Shown here piece by piece: positions 45,906 through 57,445 of a stretch of 64,000 nucleotides of DNA. The stretch is from Penium margaritaceum. Taxonomy: Eukaryota; Streptophyta; Zygnematophyceae; Desmidiales; Peniaceae. The stretch spans positions 83,584-147,583 of the forward strand of contig SZWC01000805.1 in NCBI GenBank assembly GCA_023375785.1, written 5' to 3'. The translations under genes were made by a program, and so were the position numbers. Position 1 is the stretch's first letter. Every line of letters begins with the position of its first letter. The notes under the pieces were generated by a model, which saw only the letters and a program-made list of their open reading frames with translations, was not told the DNA's origin and did no database searches.

Positions 45906-48900
45906 AGTGGTAGAAGAAGGATAGGCAGGCCTACAGGCTGCTCGTCAATACCATCTCCAACTTGCATCTTCAGTACGTGAGTGACAAGGCTACTGTAAAA
46001 GAGGGGTCGGACACGTTGTGCAAAAGTATGAGAAAAAGGATCAAGCATTCCTCATGCTTTTGGAGGAGAAGACAATGGCGTTGAAAATGCAGGGTGGCAA
46101 AGGGATGGAGGCGTACTTGGACAGGGCAAAGGAGCTGGCAAAGTAGGTAAAAGCGGCCGGCAGTCCTGTGGAAAACACGCGGTTTGTCCTTCTGTTGCTA
46201 AGGGTACTCCAAACAAGCTATGACACGGTGCGATAGACGTTGGAGTGCCAGCTGACTCTCTTCCTAGACTTCATCTGCATGCACCTGGTGGAGATAGAGC
46301 TACATTGCAATGCTGCAAAGCGCAATGGTGGCAGCAGTGGCAGTGAAGCGGCTTTCATGGCCATGGGCTCACGCAACATGCATGAGTAGTAGTGTGGGCA
46401 GTAAAGAGGTAAGAAGAGAGGCAAGTGTCTCTATTGCCAGAAAGGAGAGCACTAGAAGAAAGAGTACTTCAAGTTGAAGAGGGACCAGAACGAGCTGTAG
46501 CAGCAGTAGTAGCAAAAGCAACAATCTCCACAACAATAGTAGCACACACAATAATGTCAGTATTAGCAGGAGCAGCAACATAACCATATCGGCTTGTGCC
46601 ATTTTGGCACCATGAACGTGGCCAAGGAGGTGCACGACCGCCTCTTCATGGCGAGGTGTGACATGTTATAGAAGGAAATGGCGGATCTCGCGTGGCTCAA
46701 GGACTCTGGGTGAACCTAGAGTCTGACACACCACAAAGTGTGGTTTACATAGCTGCTCTCCATTCCCCCCTCCCCAACCGATTGCTTTGGGCGTTGATCA
46801 GATAGTGTATGCTGAGGGGATTGGGATTTTGGAGATGTGGTTGGAGACCCTACGTGGCATTGAAGTGGGATTGTTCCATGGCGTGCTATACATACCTGAT
46901 GCTACGTTCAACCTTCTCTTAGTGTCCTCTCACACCAATACAGGATTGCGCGTCGTCTTTGACAACGGCAATGACTACATCCTCGACAAGGAAACAAGAG
47001 AGGAGTTGGCCACATCGGTGAAGGAAGGCGACATGTACTGCCTCTTGGGGGCGATCAAGATCACGCGCGAGCAGAGTCTTGTCGCAGTGGTGGAGGCCAC
47101 AGATGGCAAAATCAGGCATGTGCGCTATGGCCATATTGGCATGCGTGCCTTGCAGCAACTTTAAATATAGTAGATGGTGCGTGGCTTGTCCACCATCTCT
47201 AACTTTGAGCAACAGTTGTACATCGGCTGTTTGGAGGGGGAGTAGGATCACGAGGCATTCTGTAGAGCAGGTGAGCGCGCGAAGGAGGTGCTTGAGCTGA
47301 TTTACATAGATTTGTGTAGCCCGATGCAGACCCAGAGCTTTGGAGGCTCTAAGTATTCTCTCACCATCATTGATGATTTCAGCCATTACACTGTTGTGTA
47401 CTTCCTCTCCTCCAAGGACCAGTGGTTTGACAGGTTAAAGGAGTTCAAGGCCATGGTGGAGAACCAGACTGGCAAGAAAATCAAGGCGTTGCGCATCGAC
47501 CGCGGTTGAGAATGCCTGAGCAAGGAGTTTGAGAACTACCTCGCAGCAGCAGGCATCAAGGCGTAGTGTACCGCGCCATATTTGGGGCAGTAGAATGGCG
47601 TAGCAGAAAGCTCGACACACACCATCATTTAGTTGGTGTGCGCCATGCTACACGTGCCTCAACTCACCTACAACTTTGGGGTTGAAGGGGTGAGCACTGC
47701 GGTATACATCAAGAACTGCAGTCCAACCAAGGCCTTGGAGTACATGACATCGTACGAAGCATGCCTTGGCAAAAAGCCGAGCGTGGGTCATCTTTGCACA
47801 TTTGGCAGCTTGGCGCACATGCACGTGCCAAAGGACAAGCGGCAAAAGTGCAACATGATGAGCGCATAGATGCCGATAACTGGCTACGACATGGCAAGCA
47901 AGGCATAATGCCTTTACGAGAGGGATACATGTATTGTCATCATCTCCATAGATGTCGTCTTCAACGAGAGCAACGTTATCGGCACGAACATTGTCTACGA
48001 AGAGGTAATAGAAGCAGCACTTGACGAGGTAGTGGGAACAAATATCCTTCCTGACCCAATCTGTCCTCATTATTCCTCCACTGTGACAATAAAAGAACCA
48101 CTCTACTCCCCCATGATTGAGGCAACAGATACAGTGGTCTCATTGGCAGAAGCATAGGAAGAAGATGCACCATCATCAATAGCAACAGTTGTGCGGGCAA
48201 CATCGCGCCAGCCGCCAGCTAACGCTCCTACACAACGTCACAGGTACCCTCTCAAGATGCGCTACAAACCTGGTGAGCGCAATTATTATGAGATGTTGCA
48301 ATAGCCAAATCAAATGAATGTCGCAGTTGCAGGAGATTGAGACCAGCCAACATCCTACAAGGAGGCAACGGCTGCACCACATGTAGCAGATTGGGCGCAA
48401 GCTATGCAGCAAGAGATACGGCCGCAGTTGAACAATGGCACGTGGGAGCTGACTAAGCATCCAATTCGATGTAAGGTGATCAAGTGCAAGTGGGTGTTTA
48501 AGAAAACTTGGGGAGCAGATGGCAACGAGGAAAAGTACAAGGCGAGGCTGGTCGCCAAGGGCTAGTCGCAGCGAGAGGGCATCGACTACATAGAAACCTT
48601 TGCCCCTGTTGCCAAGTTTTCCTCTTTGCATACGCTCCTTATCTATGCAACAGGAAAGGACTTTGAGGTCCACCACATGGACGTCAAGATGGCATTCGTG
48701 AACAGTGACCTGGAGGAGCTTGGAACGAGAAGATGGATGTGGCGTTACAATGCACGAAGTTTGAGCGCAACGAGAGTGACTACGTCTTTTGCTAGTAGGA
48801 TGAGCATGAGGTCCTTATCATCATCTTCTATGTGGATGACATACTCCTCCTTTCCAACAGCATGTGTGCACTACAGGAGTTCAAGAAGGCCATGTAGGAG

Positions 48901-49652
48901 CGCTTCCAGATGTCCATTCTCGTGGAGGCATCATACTTCCTTGGATTCCAGATTGCGCGTGACCGCAAATCACGCTCTCTCTCTGTGCGGCAGAGCCGCT
49001 ACATCAAGGATGTCTTGCAGCGGTTTGGCATGGCTGAGGCAAAACCCATCGACACCCCGCTAGAGATGCAGCAATACCTCATGAGCATCAACAGAGAAGC
49101 GGATGTAGCTATGCGACAAAAGTACTTGAGAGCAATCGGCAGTCTTATGTACCTGATGGTGGAAACCAGGCAAGACATCGCATAGGCTGTTAGCGTTGTA
49201 AGCGAGCACATGGCAAGTCCCGAACCTCAACACCATAAGTCAGTGAACCATATCTTCTGTTACCTTGCTGAACATCGGCATCACCTACAACGGCGACGAC
49301 AACAACATCATCGGCTACACAGATGCAGATTGAATTTCAAACCTCGAGGACCGCAAGTCCATCTCTAGACATGTGTTCCTCATGAATGGTGCGGCCATCA
49401 GCTAGTGCAGCAAGCGGCAAGTGGTCGTAGCCACCTCAAGTATGAAAGCTGATCTCGTCTTTATCAACTTTGGAGCGAAGGAAACAGTTTAGATTGAGCA
49501 TCTCATGGCGAGGATGAGTACTACAGCAATAATTTGAGTTTGTGTGCACGTGGACAACTAGAGCGCAATCATACTCGCCAAGAATCCTCACCACCATGCA
49601 CAGACTAAGCACATTGACATCGCATGTCACTTCATCAGGCACCTGGTGCAGG
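45906..49652 (+). pseudogene. A7 gag-pol remnant
   Basis: Gag lies at about 45906-46640, with a MEAYLDRAKELAK-like block, a knuckle near 46430 and Gln-rich triplets near 46495-46590. Protease lies at about 46690. The pre-integrase segment is readable from 46787 (VYAEGIGILEMWLETLRGIE). The integrase core (ELIYIDLCSPMQTQSFGGSK; IIDDFSHYTVVYFLSSKD) lies near 47290-47430 and the C-terminal part runs to about 47990. RT lies at about 48470-49000 (HHMDVKMAF; YVDD-type box near 48835). The connection (GMAEAKPIDTPLEMQQYL) and RNase H extend to about 49650. It is broken. Confidence 0.85.
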
Positions 49653-49760
49653 TGTTGGAACTAAAGGAGAGAGGGAGCCTCTGAGCAGCGAGCATGTGGG
49701 TCTTGAAGGGCATCACTTGTGTAGAATAATGGTTTTTAAATCACTCAAGATGATGGAGTT
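49653..49760 (-). repeat. Inverted family A LTR end inside A7
   Basis: This is about 105 bp reading TGTTGGAACTAAAGGAGAG, the reverse complement of a family A LTR 3' end. It lies between the A7 RNase H region and its purine tract. It is in opposite orientation to the adjacent 3' LTR and shares its end sequence. Confidence 0.85.
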
Positions 49761-49772
49761 TGTTGGGGAGAT

Positions 49773-50506
49773 TGTTGGGAAAGGAGCCATCTGGTTCAGT
49801 TTCAGGTCCACAGGACTAAGTTCTAGGAAACTACCTGATGCCTGCTCAGATTGTCAATACGACATTATCATTGGAAAGATCTAGTGGCAAAATGCGTACG
49901 ATCCAGGTTTGAGGCCGATCCAACGGTCGGATTGGGAGATATGAAGTTTCAAAGTTTCTAGGGTCATTGACAGCCGATATGTGGGTGACCATGGGCGATG
50001 GCTCTATGCCTTAGCCTGAAAAAAAAAAGGCGAGAGGTCCAAGGTAAATACCTGATGGGAGAAATATCCGAAGGTCATAGATTCTTGGGTTGCCTTGTTA
50101 GAGTGTGCTGACAGGGACAAAGGTACCTCTCCTTACTTTTTATGTGAGGTGACATCCTTGTGTGCTAGCCATGGATTCATGGCGATTCTCCATGGGATTG
50201 TGGGTTATTTGACCACTAGGAGTGTGCCATGAGAGCATATTCTAGCTCTCTAGGTCATGTCTGAGTGGTCAGCCTGATTGTTAGGCTGATTTCCTCTCTT
50301 GTGTGAGATCATGGACTCTACTATGTGAGCTTTAGCCTCCATGGCTAAGTGGTGTGGCTTGTGAGAGGGCTGACTTGCCCAAGCTCTAGCTCTATATGTA
50401 CTCCATCATTTTGAGTGATTGAAAAACCATTCTTCAACACAAGTGATGCCCTTCTTATCCCACATGCTTGCTGCTCCAAAGCTCCCTCTCTCCTCTAGTT
50501 CCTACA
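49773..50506 (+). repeat. A7 3' LTR
   Basis: This is a full 734-bp family A LTR running from TGTTGGGAAAGGAGCC to TTCCTACA. It is the best plus-strand reference for the family. The inverted pair TCAGCCT/AGGCTGA lies at 50269-50289. Confidence 0.92.
50390..50400 (+). promoter_or_regulatory. TATA-like box in family A LTR
   Basis: CTCTATATGTA is conserved in every family A LTR here about 105 bp before the LTR end, a plausible TATA position for a short R-U5. No transcript evidence is available. Confidence 0.35.
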
Positions 50507-51550
50507 GTTTGAGTGCTGCCATTATGGAGGTGCATTGTTTGTGGCATGAGGTGATTGTTATTGCTGATTTTGAAGCTAGAGGTAGGGAGACTTGGTGTGG
50601 TGGTACTTGCTTGGCATGTGGTGATGATGGTTTGCACTATGACGCTGTTGCAAAGGTCCAGCTTGTGTTGTTGATGAGGTGATTGTCTCGTCGCAGGACA
50701 AGTTCACGTAAGTAGGAGTTGGTTGAAAAGTTGGTAGGATTGTTGCAACTTGGGAGGAGAATATATTGTTTTGGGGCTGATACTTGGAAGGGCCATGATA
50801 TTTCTGATGCTAAAGAGGATGATGTTGGTGACTTTGGTGGAAGTGATGAGGCGGGCAATGTGAACATGGAGGGCAGGTACGGTGATATAGCTTTCTTTGC
50901 AATTGGGTGAAGCAGGGCCCATTGCTTTTCTTTAAGAGTTTGTGGAGTGAGTGGTATTGGAGCTGATTTGGGGATGAATACTTACAGTTATTGCTTCTGC
51001 AGGATAAAGAAGACCATGATCAAGGATGTGTTTGACAAGAGGTGATTTGCTTACATTGCTGCCCAAGGGACAAAGTTGTCGTGCGGGAATGACGGAAAAT
51101 GCTTTGGTGATGTGGTACAGACGAGTGTGGAGAGCTTGGAACTGAGAGTAACACGAAATTTATTTAAATTGGGCGTGGTGTTCAGGCGCAAACGGTGAGA
51201 TGGGCTAACCATGCTTTGTATGCAGAGAGATGTCGCCACGACGTCATTTAAGTAGGTACTGCCACCATTACTCGCTTGATTTCTGCTGCTTACACATCAC
51301 ACGTACAGGTTGGAGTGATGAAATGTTAAGTCGAGTAGTGCCAAGGTGCGGATGTGAACTAGACAGAAAGGAGTAATGAGTGATCAGAGTGACAGCTATT
51401 GATGAAGATACATGTGGGACTTGAAGTCCAAATAGATAGCTGATGTAGGGATAGTTGGATGCAGTTAGGTGCAGCACCGAGGCGCAAGAGCAATGTGGAC
51501 TGAATATTTTCCAAGGAGTGAAGAACAGGGCGTCGCGTCAATTCCCTGCA
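50507..51550. repeat. Q module, copy 1, second part
   Basis: It continues module Q after A7 and is colinear with 59141-60190. Plus-strand frames recur in both copies, such as FEARGRETWCGG..CGDDGLH at about 50560-50640 against 59205-59275, and FGADTWKGHD followed by an acidic stretch at 50780-50910 against 59405-59540. Changes between copies look unbiased and interrupt the frames, and no family is recognised. Confidence 0.83.
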
Positions 51551-52920
51551 TTGCTGCGCTTTCTTACACTTGTTTTGGACTCAAAGACTTTGTGGTGGCA
51601 AGCGATCTTTGAGCGTGCCGTTGTGGTAGCGCCCTGCATTCCGCAATCTCCAGCACTCAGCACCATCATCATCCCCATCATAACACCTCTAAGGAAAAAG
51701 ACCAAGGAGAATGAGCTCTCAGCAGTATCCCCTTGGAACAGCATCCTCCTCAGGGCTATCTTTGCAAATTGCCCTGATGAACCAACGGTTCCTCTTGGCA
51801 CTCCCTCCACTAGAAAAGACAATGAGCAATAACGCAGTCACTGCCATTCTACGTATTCAACCATCAATGGCATTAATCTATTTCATCAATTGCCCCACAT
51901 CCAACAGGCCGCAAGCTAACATTGTTACCCATCTCTTAGAATGCCTACCAGACATCCCTTATTGCACGAGAGAAGAGATGATTCTATACACTACCATCAA
52001 TGGAGGGTTGAACTTTTGCTCAATTTGGGGAGATTTTAGTCTCCCAAGTTCAGTCTCTGATAGGATCTCCCAGGTCTCCTTAATTTCATATCTTTGCTTG
52101 GTACTGACTTGGTCAAAAACCCCTGAAGGAGGTGCCCATACATCACTTTCTTCACCCATCCGACAACCATACAAATACTTTTTTAAGATCACACGATCTT
52201 TATATCAGACCTTTGTACCACAACCTCTAGGGCTATCACGATATTGAACATGAAGTCAACAATGACATAATTGCCTGGATAATCCAAGCTCTAAATAAGG
52301 TTCAGATTCCGTCCTAAGCCAACACAAACAATCTTGCTAACGGATTGTGGGTCACGATCAAGGATCCAGAGGCAAGCCGCCCTTTTATAACTACGACCAC
52401 GTCGCAACCGCTTCCGGCTAGTGAAAAGAAACTATTGCTCTGTTTTTCTCCTCTGTTGTTGTACATTATCAAGGATGTTCATTCCTCCATACTAACCTCA
52501 GACATTTCTGCTACTCTTGTTTGCCTTTAGCTCCGTAGCTTCGCTTCCGTTTCCTCCCTTTGCTTATTTTGTGCTCATTCCATTTTTGCCCTCCACTCTA
52601 CGTGCATGCCGTCTTGCTCCGTAACTCAATTATTGGCTTCACTGCCATCAACTCATCACTTGCTCTCAGCCTCAACTTTTTGTCGCTGGTCTTGTGTCTA
52701 TCCCGCACCTTCTCTCAACATGTTGCTTCTTGTTGACCTTCCACGACAAGCTCCTTAGAACAATTTCCGTCCTTTTGCTTTCGTCACCTATTGGTTGGTG
52801 GCAGTGGTTGGTGGCAGTGGTTGGTGGTAGTGGTTAGTGGCAGTTGTTGGTGGTAGTGGTTGGTGACTTCATTGTTGTACCTGCTTCTCCAATTACTGTC
52901 TCCTCTTGTTGCATTCTTTT
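51551..52920. repeat. R module, copy 1
   Basis: The first half (to about 52260) matches 63281-64000 and the second half matches 60786-61440. It holds a 178-residue plus-strand frame (51711-52247) and a 61-residue frame (52345-52530). Both have related frames in the other copies, but replacement and silent changes appear in neutral proportion. Near its right end it has a 13-bp minisatellite absent from the other copy. Confidence 0.82.
52793..52866. repeat. 13-bp minisatellite in R copy 1
   Basis: Five to six units of GGTTGGTGGCAGT. The matching part of R copy 2 (near 61345) has no such run, so it expanded in one copy only. Confidence 0.85.
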
Positions 52921-53440
52921 GACAAACTAGTCTAGTCAGGTTCTACTACTAATCCTAATCGTATGGCCGTTGGTACGCTAACCATAGCCGTAGCCGCCTT
53001 GCTGCTACTGCTGCTCTTGGTGGCGCAAGAGGTGGGATCCGACTCCGCATTTCAACATCTTGGAGCTGTCACTACTGTGTGCAAAATCAGAACTTCTTGA
53101 GCCTACTCATTTGCTATGGGAGGTAACGGGTAGCGTGGGAACATTTTGGCGCGCAGTAGGGACGGAAGCGTGGTTGTTCCATTACATGTTCTCAAGAGGT
53201 AGTCAGAGCTGTTGTTACCCTAGGCCGTTGAGTGTAGGATGATGCACGGGAGACCTTGGCGATCAAGAGGTTGTCAGTGCTGTCAGTTGCTAACTTGTCG
53301 ATGCGGAATTGCGACCATGTGTCTCGTGGAATATTTATGTTGTGGGTCTTCGGGGGCACAGGGGGCAGATGAGAACACGTTGGGATAGATGGTAAACATG
53401 GTACAAGGCTTGTGACTATTGCATGATATTGTTACTGAAA
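52921..53440. repeat. Q module fragment (third copy)
   Basis: About 520 bp matches the middle of module Q, beginning near the CTAGTCTAG...GGTTCTACYACT block. The ATGGCCGTTGGTACGC block at 52963 matches 44817 and 58149. It leads straight into P2. Confidence 0.85.
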
Positions 53441-54246
53441 CTAGCTACGTCCTTATTCCTCCCTAGTTGCATCCTTGTTGGATCCTACTTGTATTTTACT
53501 TATGTCCTAGTTGTGCCATACTTGTACCCTCCTCACGCCCTAGTTGCGCCTCATTTGAGCACAAGCTACACTCTACTTGCACTCTAGTTACACCGTAGTT
53601 GTGCCCTAGTTGTACCCTACTTACATCTTACTTGCACCCTAGTTGTACCCTAGTTGTATCCTAGTTGCGCACTTGTTGCACCCTAGTTGTACCCTACCCT
53701 AGTTCTGCCTTGTGTCCTAATTACTCCCTAGTTACGCCCTACTTGTGCCCTAGTTGTGCCCTACTTGTGTCCTAGTTATGCCTTACTTGCACCGGAGTTG
53801 CGTCCTAGTCACACCCTTCTTGAACCCTACTTCTTCCCTACTTGTACCCTACTTGCACCCTAGTTGCACTTTACTTGCATCCTAGTTGTGCCTTAGTTGT
53901 GCAATAGTTGCGTCTCTATTGGACACTAGCTACGTCATAGTTGCGCCCTATTTGCACCCTAGTTGCGTCCTCCTTGTGTCCTACTTGCGTCCTACTTATG
54001 CCCTAGTTGCTCCCTAGTTGCGCCATACTTGCTCCCTTATTGTGCCCTAGTTGCACCCTAGTTGCACCCTAGTTGGGCCCCAGTTGGGCACTATTTACGC
54101 CCTAGTTTTGCCTTAGTTGCATCCTTCTTGCACCTTATGTGCACCCCACTTGCGTCCTACTTGCGTCCTAGTTGCACCTAGTTATGCCTTAGCTGCGCCG
54201 TAGTTGTGCCATAGTTATGCCCTAGTTGCGCCCTTGTTGCGACTTA

Positions 54247-54281
54247 GTTGGGCACAAGCTACAGTGTAGCTTGTGCCCAAC
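54247..54281. repeat. Perfect 17-bp inverted repeat in P2
   Basis: GTTGGGCACAAGCTACA at 54247-54263 is followed by one base and then its exact reverse complement at 54265-54281. The arm contains the marker block of the array. It is an almost perfect palindrome. Confidence 0.97.
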
Positions 54282-55891
54282 ACCCTATATGTGCCCTAGT
54301 TGCGCCCTATTTGCGTCCTACCTGTGTCCTACTTGCGCCGTAGTAGCACCCTAGTTATGTCCTTTTTATGCAGTTGTTGCACCTCCGTGGGATACTAGTT
54401 ATGCCCTAGTTGTACGCTAGCTACGTCCTAGTTGCGCCCTTGTTGTACCCAACTTGTGCCTTGCAACCTACTTGTGCCCAAGTTACACCCAGTTGTGTCC
54501 TTGTTGCGCTTTAGTCACGCTCTACTTGCACCCTCATTGAGCCCTACTTACGCCCTCGTTGCACCTTAGTTACGCCCTACTTGTGCCCTGTTTTTGTCCT
54601 ATTAGCGTCCTATTTCCATAGTAGTTGCGCCCTAGTTGAACCCTACTCGTGCCCTACTTGCGCACTACTTACACCTTACTTGCACCCTAGTTGCACCTTT
54701 CTTTACGTCCTTGTTGCATCCTCGCTAGGCCCAAGTTTCACCCTAATTATGCCTTTATTGGACACTAGTTACGTCCTAGTTGCGTCCTAGTTGCCCCCTA
54801 GTTGCGTCCTAGTTGCCCCCTAGTTGCACCCTGTTTTTTCCCTCCTTACATCTTACTTGCATCGTAGTTGTATCCTAGTTGAATCCTAGTTATGCCTCAG
54901 CTGGGAACTAGATACGTTCTAGTTGCACCCTAGTTCTACCCTAGTTGCGTCCTAGTTGCGTCCTAGTTGCATCCTAGTTACGCCCTAGTTGCGCCCTACT
55001 TGTATCCAACTTACATCATAGGTACGTCTTAGTTGCCATCTAGTTTCGTCCTATTTACGTCCTCCTTGCGCCCTACATGCGCCCTAGTTGCGTCCTAGTT
55101 GCGCCCTATTTGCACCCTACTTGTACCCTATTTGGGACCTATGTGCGACCTAGTTGCGCCCTAGGTGTGCCCTAGTTGAACCCTACTTGCACAATTCTTA
55201 CAACCTAGTTGCGCCCTAGTTGTGTCCTAGTTGCACCCTAGTGGCGTCCTACTTGCGCCCTAGTTGCACCCTACTTGCGCTCTAGTTAGACCCTAGTTGC
55301 CCCTCTATTAGACAGTAGCTACTCCCTAGTTTAGCTGTAGTTACGCCCTAGTTACGCCTACTTGTGCCCTATTTGTGATCCTTTTTTTGTCCTAGTTGCG
55401 CCCGACTTCTGCCCTGGTTGTGCCTCAGTTACGCCTCAAATGGTACTACCTATGCCATATTTGCACCATACTGACATCCTAGATGTGTCCTAGATGCATC
55501 TTACTTATGCCAAAGTTGCACTGTTGTTGCGTCCTAGCTGTGTCCTAGTTGCGTCCTACTTACGGTATTCTTACGTCCTACTTGCGTCCTACTTCCACCC
55601 TACTTGCACCCTACTTGCACCCTGGTTGCACACTAGTTGCACCCTTGTTGTACCGTACTTGCATCCTACTTGCACCCTACTTGCCCCCTAGTTGTGTCCT
55701 AGTTGCTCCCTAGTTACGCCATACTTACACCCTACCTGTGCACTAATTGCACCCTAGTTGCACCCTAGTTGAGCAATCATTGCACGCTACTTGCACCCTA
55801 CTTGCACCATAGTTGCGCCCTAGTTACGCCATAGTTGTGCCCCATTTCTACCCTAGTTGTACCCTACTTACACCCTAGTTGCGCCCTACTT

Positions 55892-55911
55892 ACGCAAGTA
55901 AGGACTTGCGT
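55892..55911. repeat. 8-bp inverted repeat in P2
   Basis: ACGCAAGT and ACTTGCGT are separated by four bases. It is a second place where unit orientation flips inside the array. Confidence 0.9.
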
Positions 55912-57445
55912 TCAAGTTACGCCCTAGGTGTGTCCTAGTTACGCACTAGTTGCTGCCTTGTTGCCCCCTACTTGCACCATAGTTGCACCCTAGTTACTCC
56001 CTAGTTGCATCCTAGTTACGCCATAGTTGCATCCTAGTTACTCCCTTGTTATGCCCTAGTTGCGTCCTACTTGCGCGCTAGTTGCGTCCTAGTTGCACCT
56101 TAGTTGCGCCCTTGTTGCGCCCTACTTGCGTGCTACTTATGCTCTCATTGCGTCCTAGTTATGTCCTAGTTTTCCCCTAGTTACGCCCTAGTTGCGTCCT
56201 ACTTATGCCCTAGTTGCGCCCTACTTGCGTCCTAGTTACACCCTAGTTGCGCCCCAATTGGACACTATGTACGCCCTAGTTGTGCCATAGTTGCACCCTA
56301 GTTCCACCCTAGTTGTTCCCTACTTGCGCCCTACTTGTACACTAGTTTCGTCCTACTTGCGTCGGACTTGCACCCTAGTTGCGCCATAGTTATACCTCAA
56401 TTGGGCACTACCTACACCTTTGTTGCACCCTATTTTCTCCCTAGTTGCACCCTACTTACACCATAGTTATGTCTTTGTTGCACCCTACTTGTACGATAGT
56501 TGTGCTTTAGTTGGGTACTAGCTGTGTCCTAGTTGTGTCCTAGTTACGCCCTACTTGCACCTTACTTGCGCCTTTCTTGCACCCTACTTGTGCCTTGGTT
56601 ACGTCCTAGCTGCGCCCTAGTTGTGCCTCATTGTGGCAGTATCTACGCCATAGTTGCGCCATACTGGCATCCTAGTTGGGCCATAGTTACGTCCTAGTGG
56701 CAATCTACTTGTGCCTTGCTTGCCCCCTAGTTGCGCCCTAGTTGTGTCCCAGTTGTGTCCTATTTGTGCCCTAACTACGCCCTACTTATGCCCTGGTTTC
56801 AGCCTAGTTCATTCTAGCTGTGTCCTAATTGCACTTTGTTTACACCCTACATGCGTCCTATTTGTATCCTAATTGTACCCTAGCTGCATCCGAGTTATAC
56901 AATACTTGCACCCTACTCTCTCCGTAATTGCGCCCTAATTGCACCCTAGTTCTGTCTTAGTTGCGTCCTACTTCCGTCCTAGTTGTGCCCTACTTGGATC
57001 TTAGTTGCGCCCTAGTTACGCCTTAGTTGGGCACTACCTACGCCTTGCTTGCGGCCTAGTTGCGTCCTAGCTCCAGCCTAGTTGCACCCTATTTGCACCC
57101 TAGTAGCTCTCTACTTGCACCCTAGTTGGGTCCTACTTGTGTCTTAGTAATCGTAGTTGTACCCTAGTTACACCCTACATGCACCCTACTTACACCCTAG
57201 TTGTGTCATAGTTGCACTATAGTTGTACCCTACTTGCACCCTACTTGTACCCTACTTGCGCTCTTGTTGCGCACAAGTTGTTCCCTAGTTGCCCCCTATT
57301 TGTGCCCTATTTATGCCCTTGTTGCGCCCTAGTTGGGTCCAAGCAATACACTAGTTGCGTCCTACTTGTGCCCTAGCTGTACCATACTTGCGCCCTAGTT
57401 GTACCATACTCGCACCGTAGTTGCGCCCTAGTTGTGCATTTGTTG

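Larger units (their letters stand above)
45796..50506 (+). mobile_element. A7: family A element inside the macrosatellite
   Basis: A7 is a plus-strand family A element of 4.7 kb inserted in module Q. The module resumes at 50507 with the sequence expected from copy 2 (59146). It has a 5' LTR stub, gag, protease, integrase, RT, RNase H and a complete 3' LTR. The flanks GTTCA and GTTTG may be an eroded target duplication. A 105-bp piece of family A LTR in reverse orientation sits just before the 3' LTR. It is broken, with about two dozen breaks. It is the only retroelement seen in the 22 kb of macrosatellite. Confidence 0.88.
53441..57445. repeat. P2: degenerate 11-bp minisatellite array
   Basis: About 360 units of the same 11-mer (TTGCGCCCTAG) fill 4.0 kb. 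The marker block CCTCAGTTGGGCACTAG recurs near 53550, 53905, 54070, 54245, 54390, 54745, 54895, 55300, 56245, 56390, 56505 and 57010. The last 0.8 kb is colinear with the end of P1 at an offset of about 13.33 kb, including non-standard units such as GTTTCAGCCTAG near 56794 and AATCGTAG near 57150. Frames giving LVASYLHPSCT-like 11-residue repeats are by-products. Confidence 0.95.

Noticed and set aside
41898-57445. CRISPR-like array
   Set aside because: Units are contiguous 11-mers without spacers, the setting is eukaryotic, and there are no cas genes.
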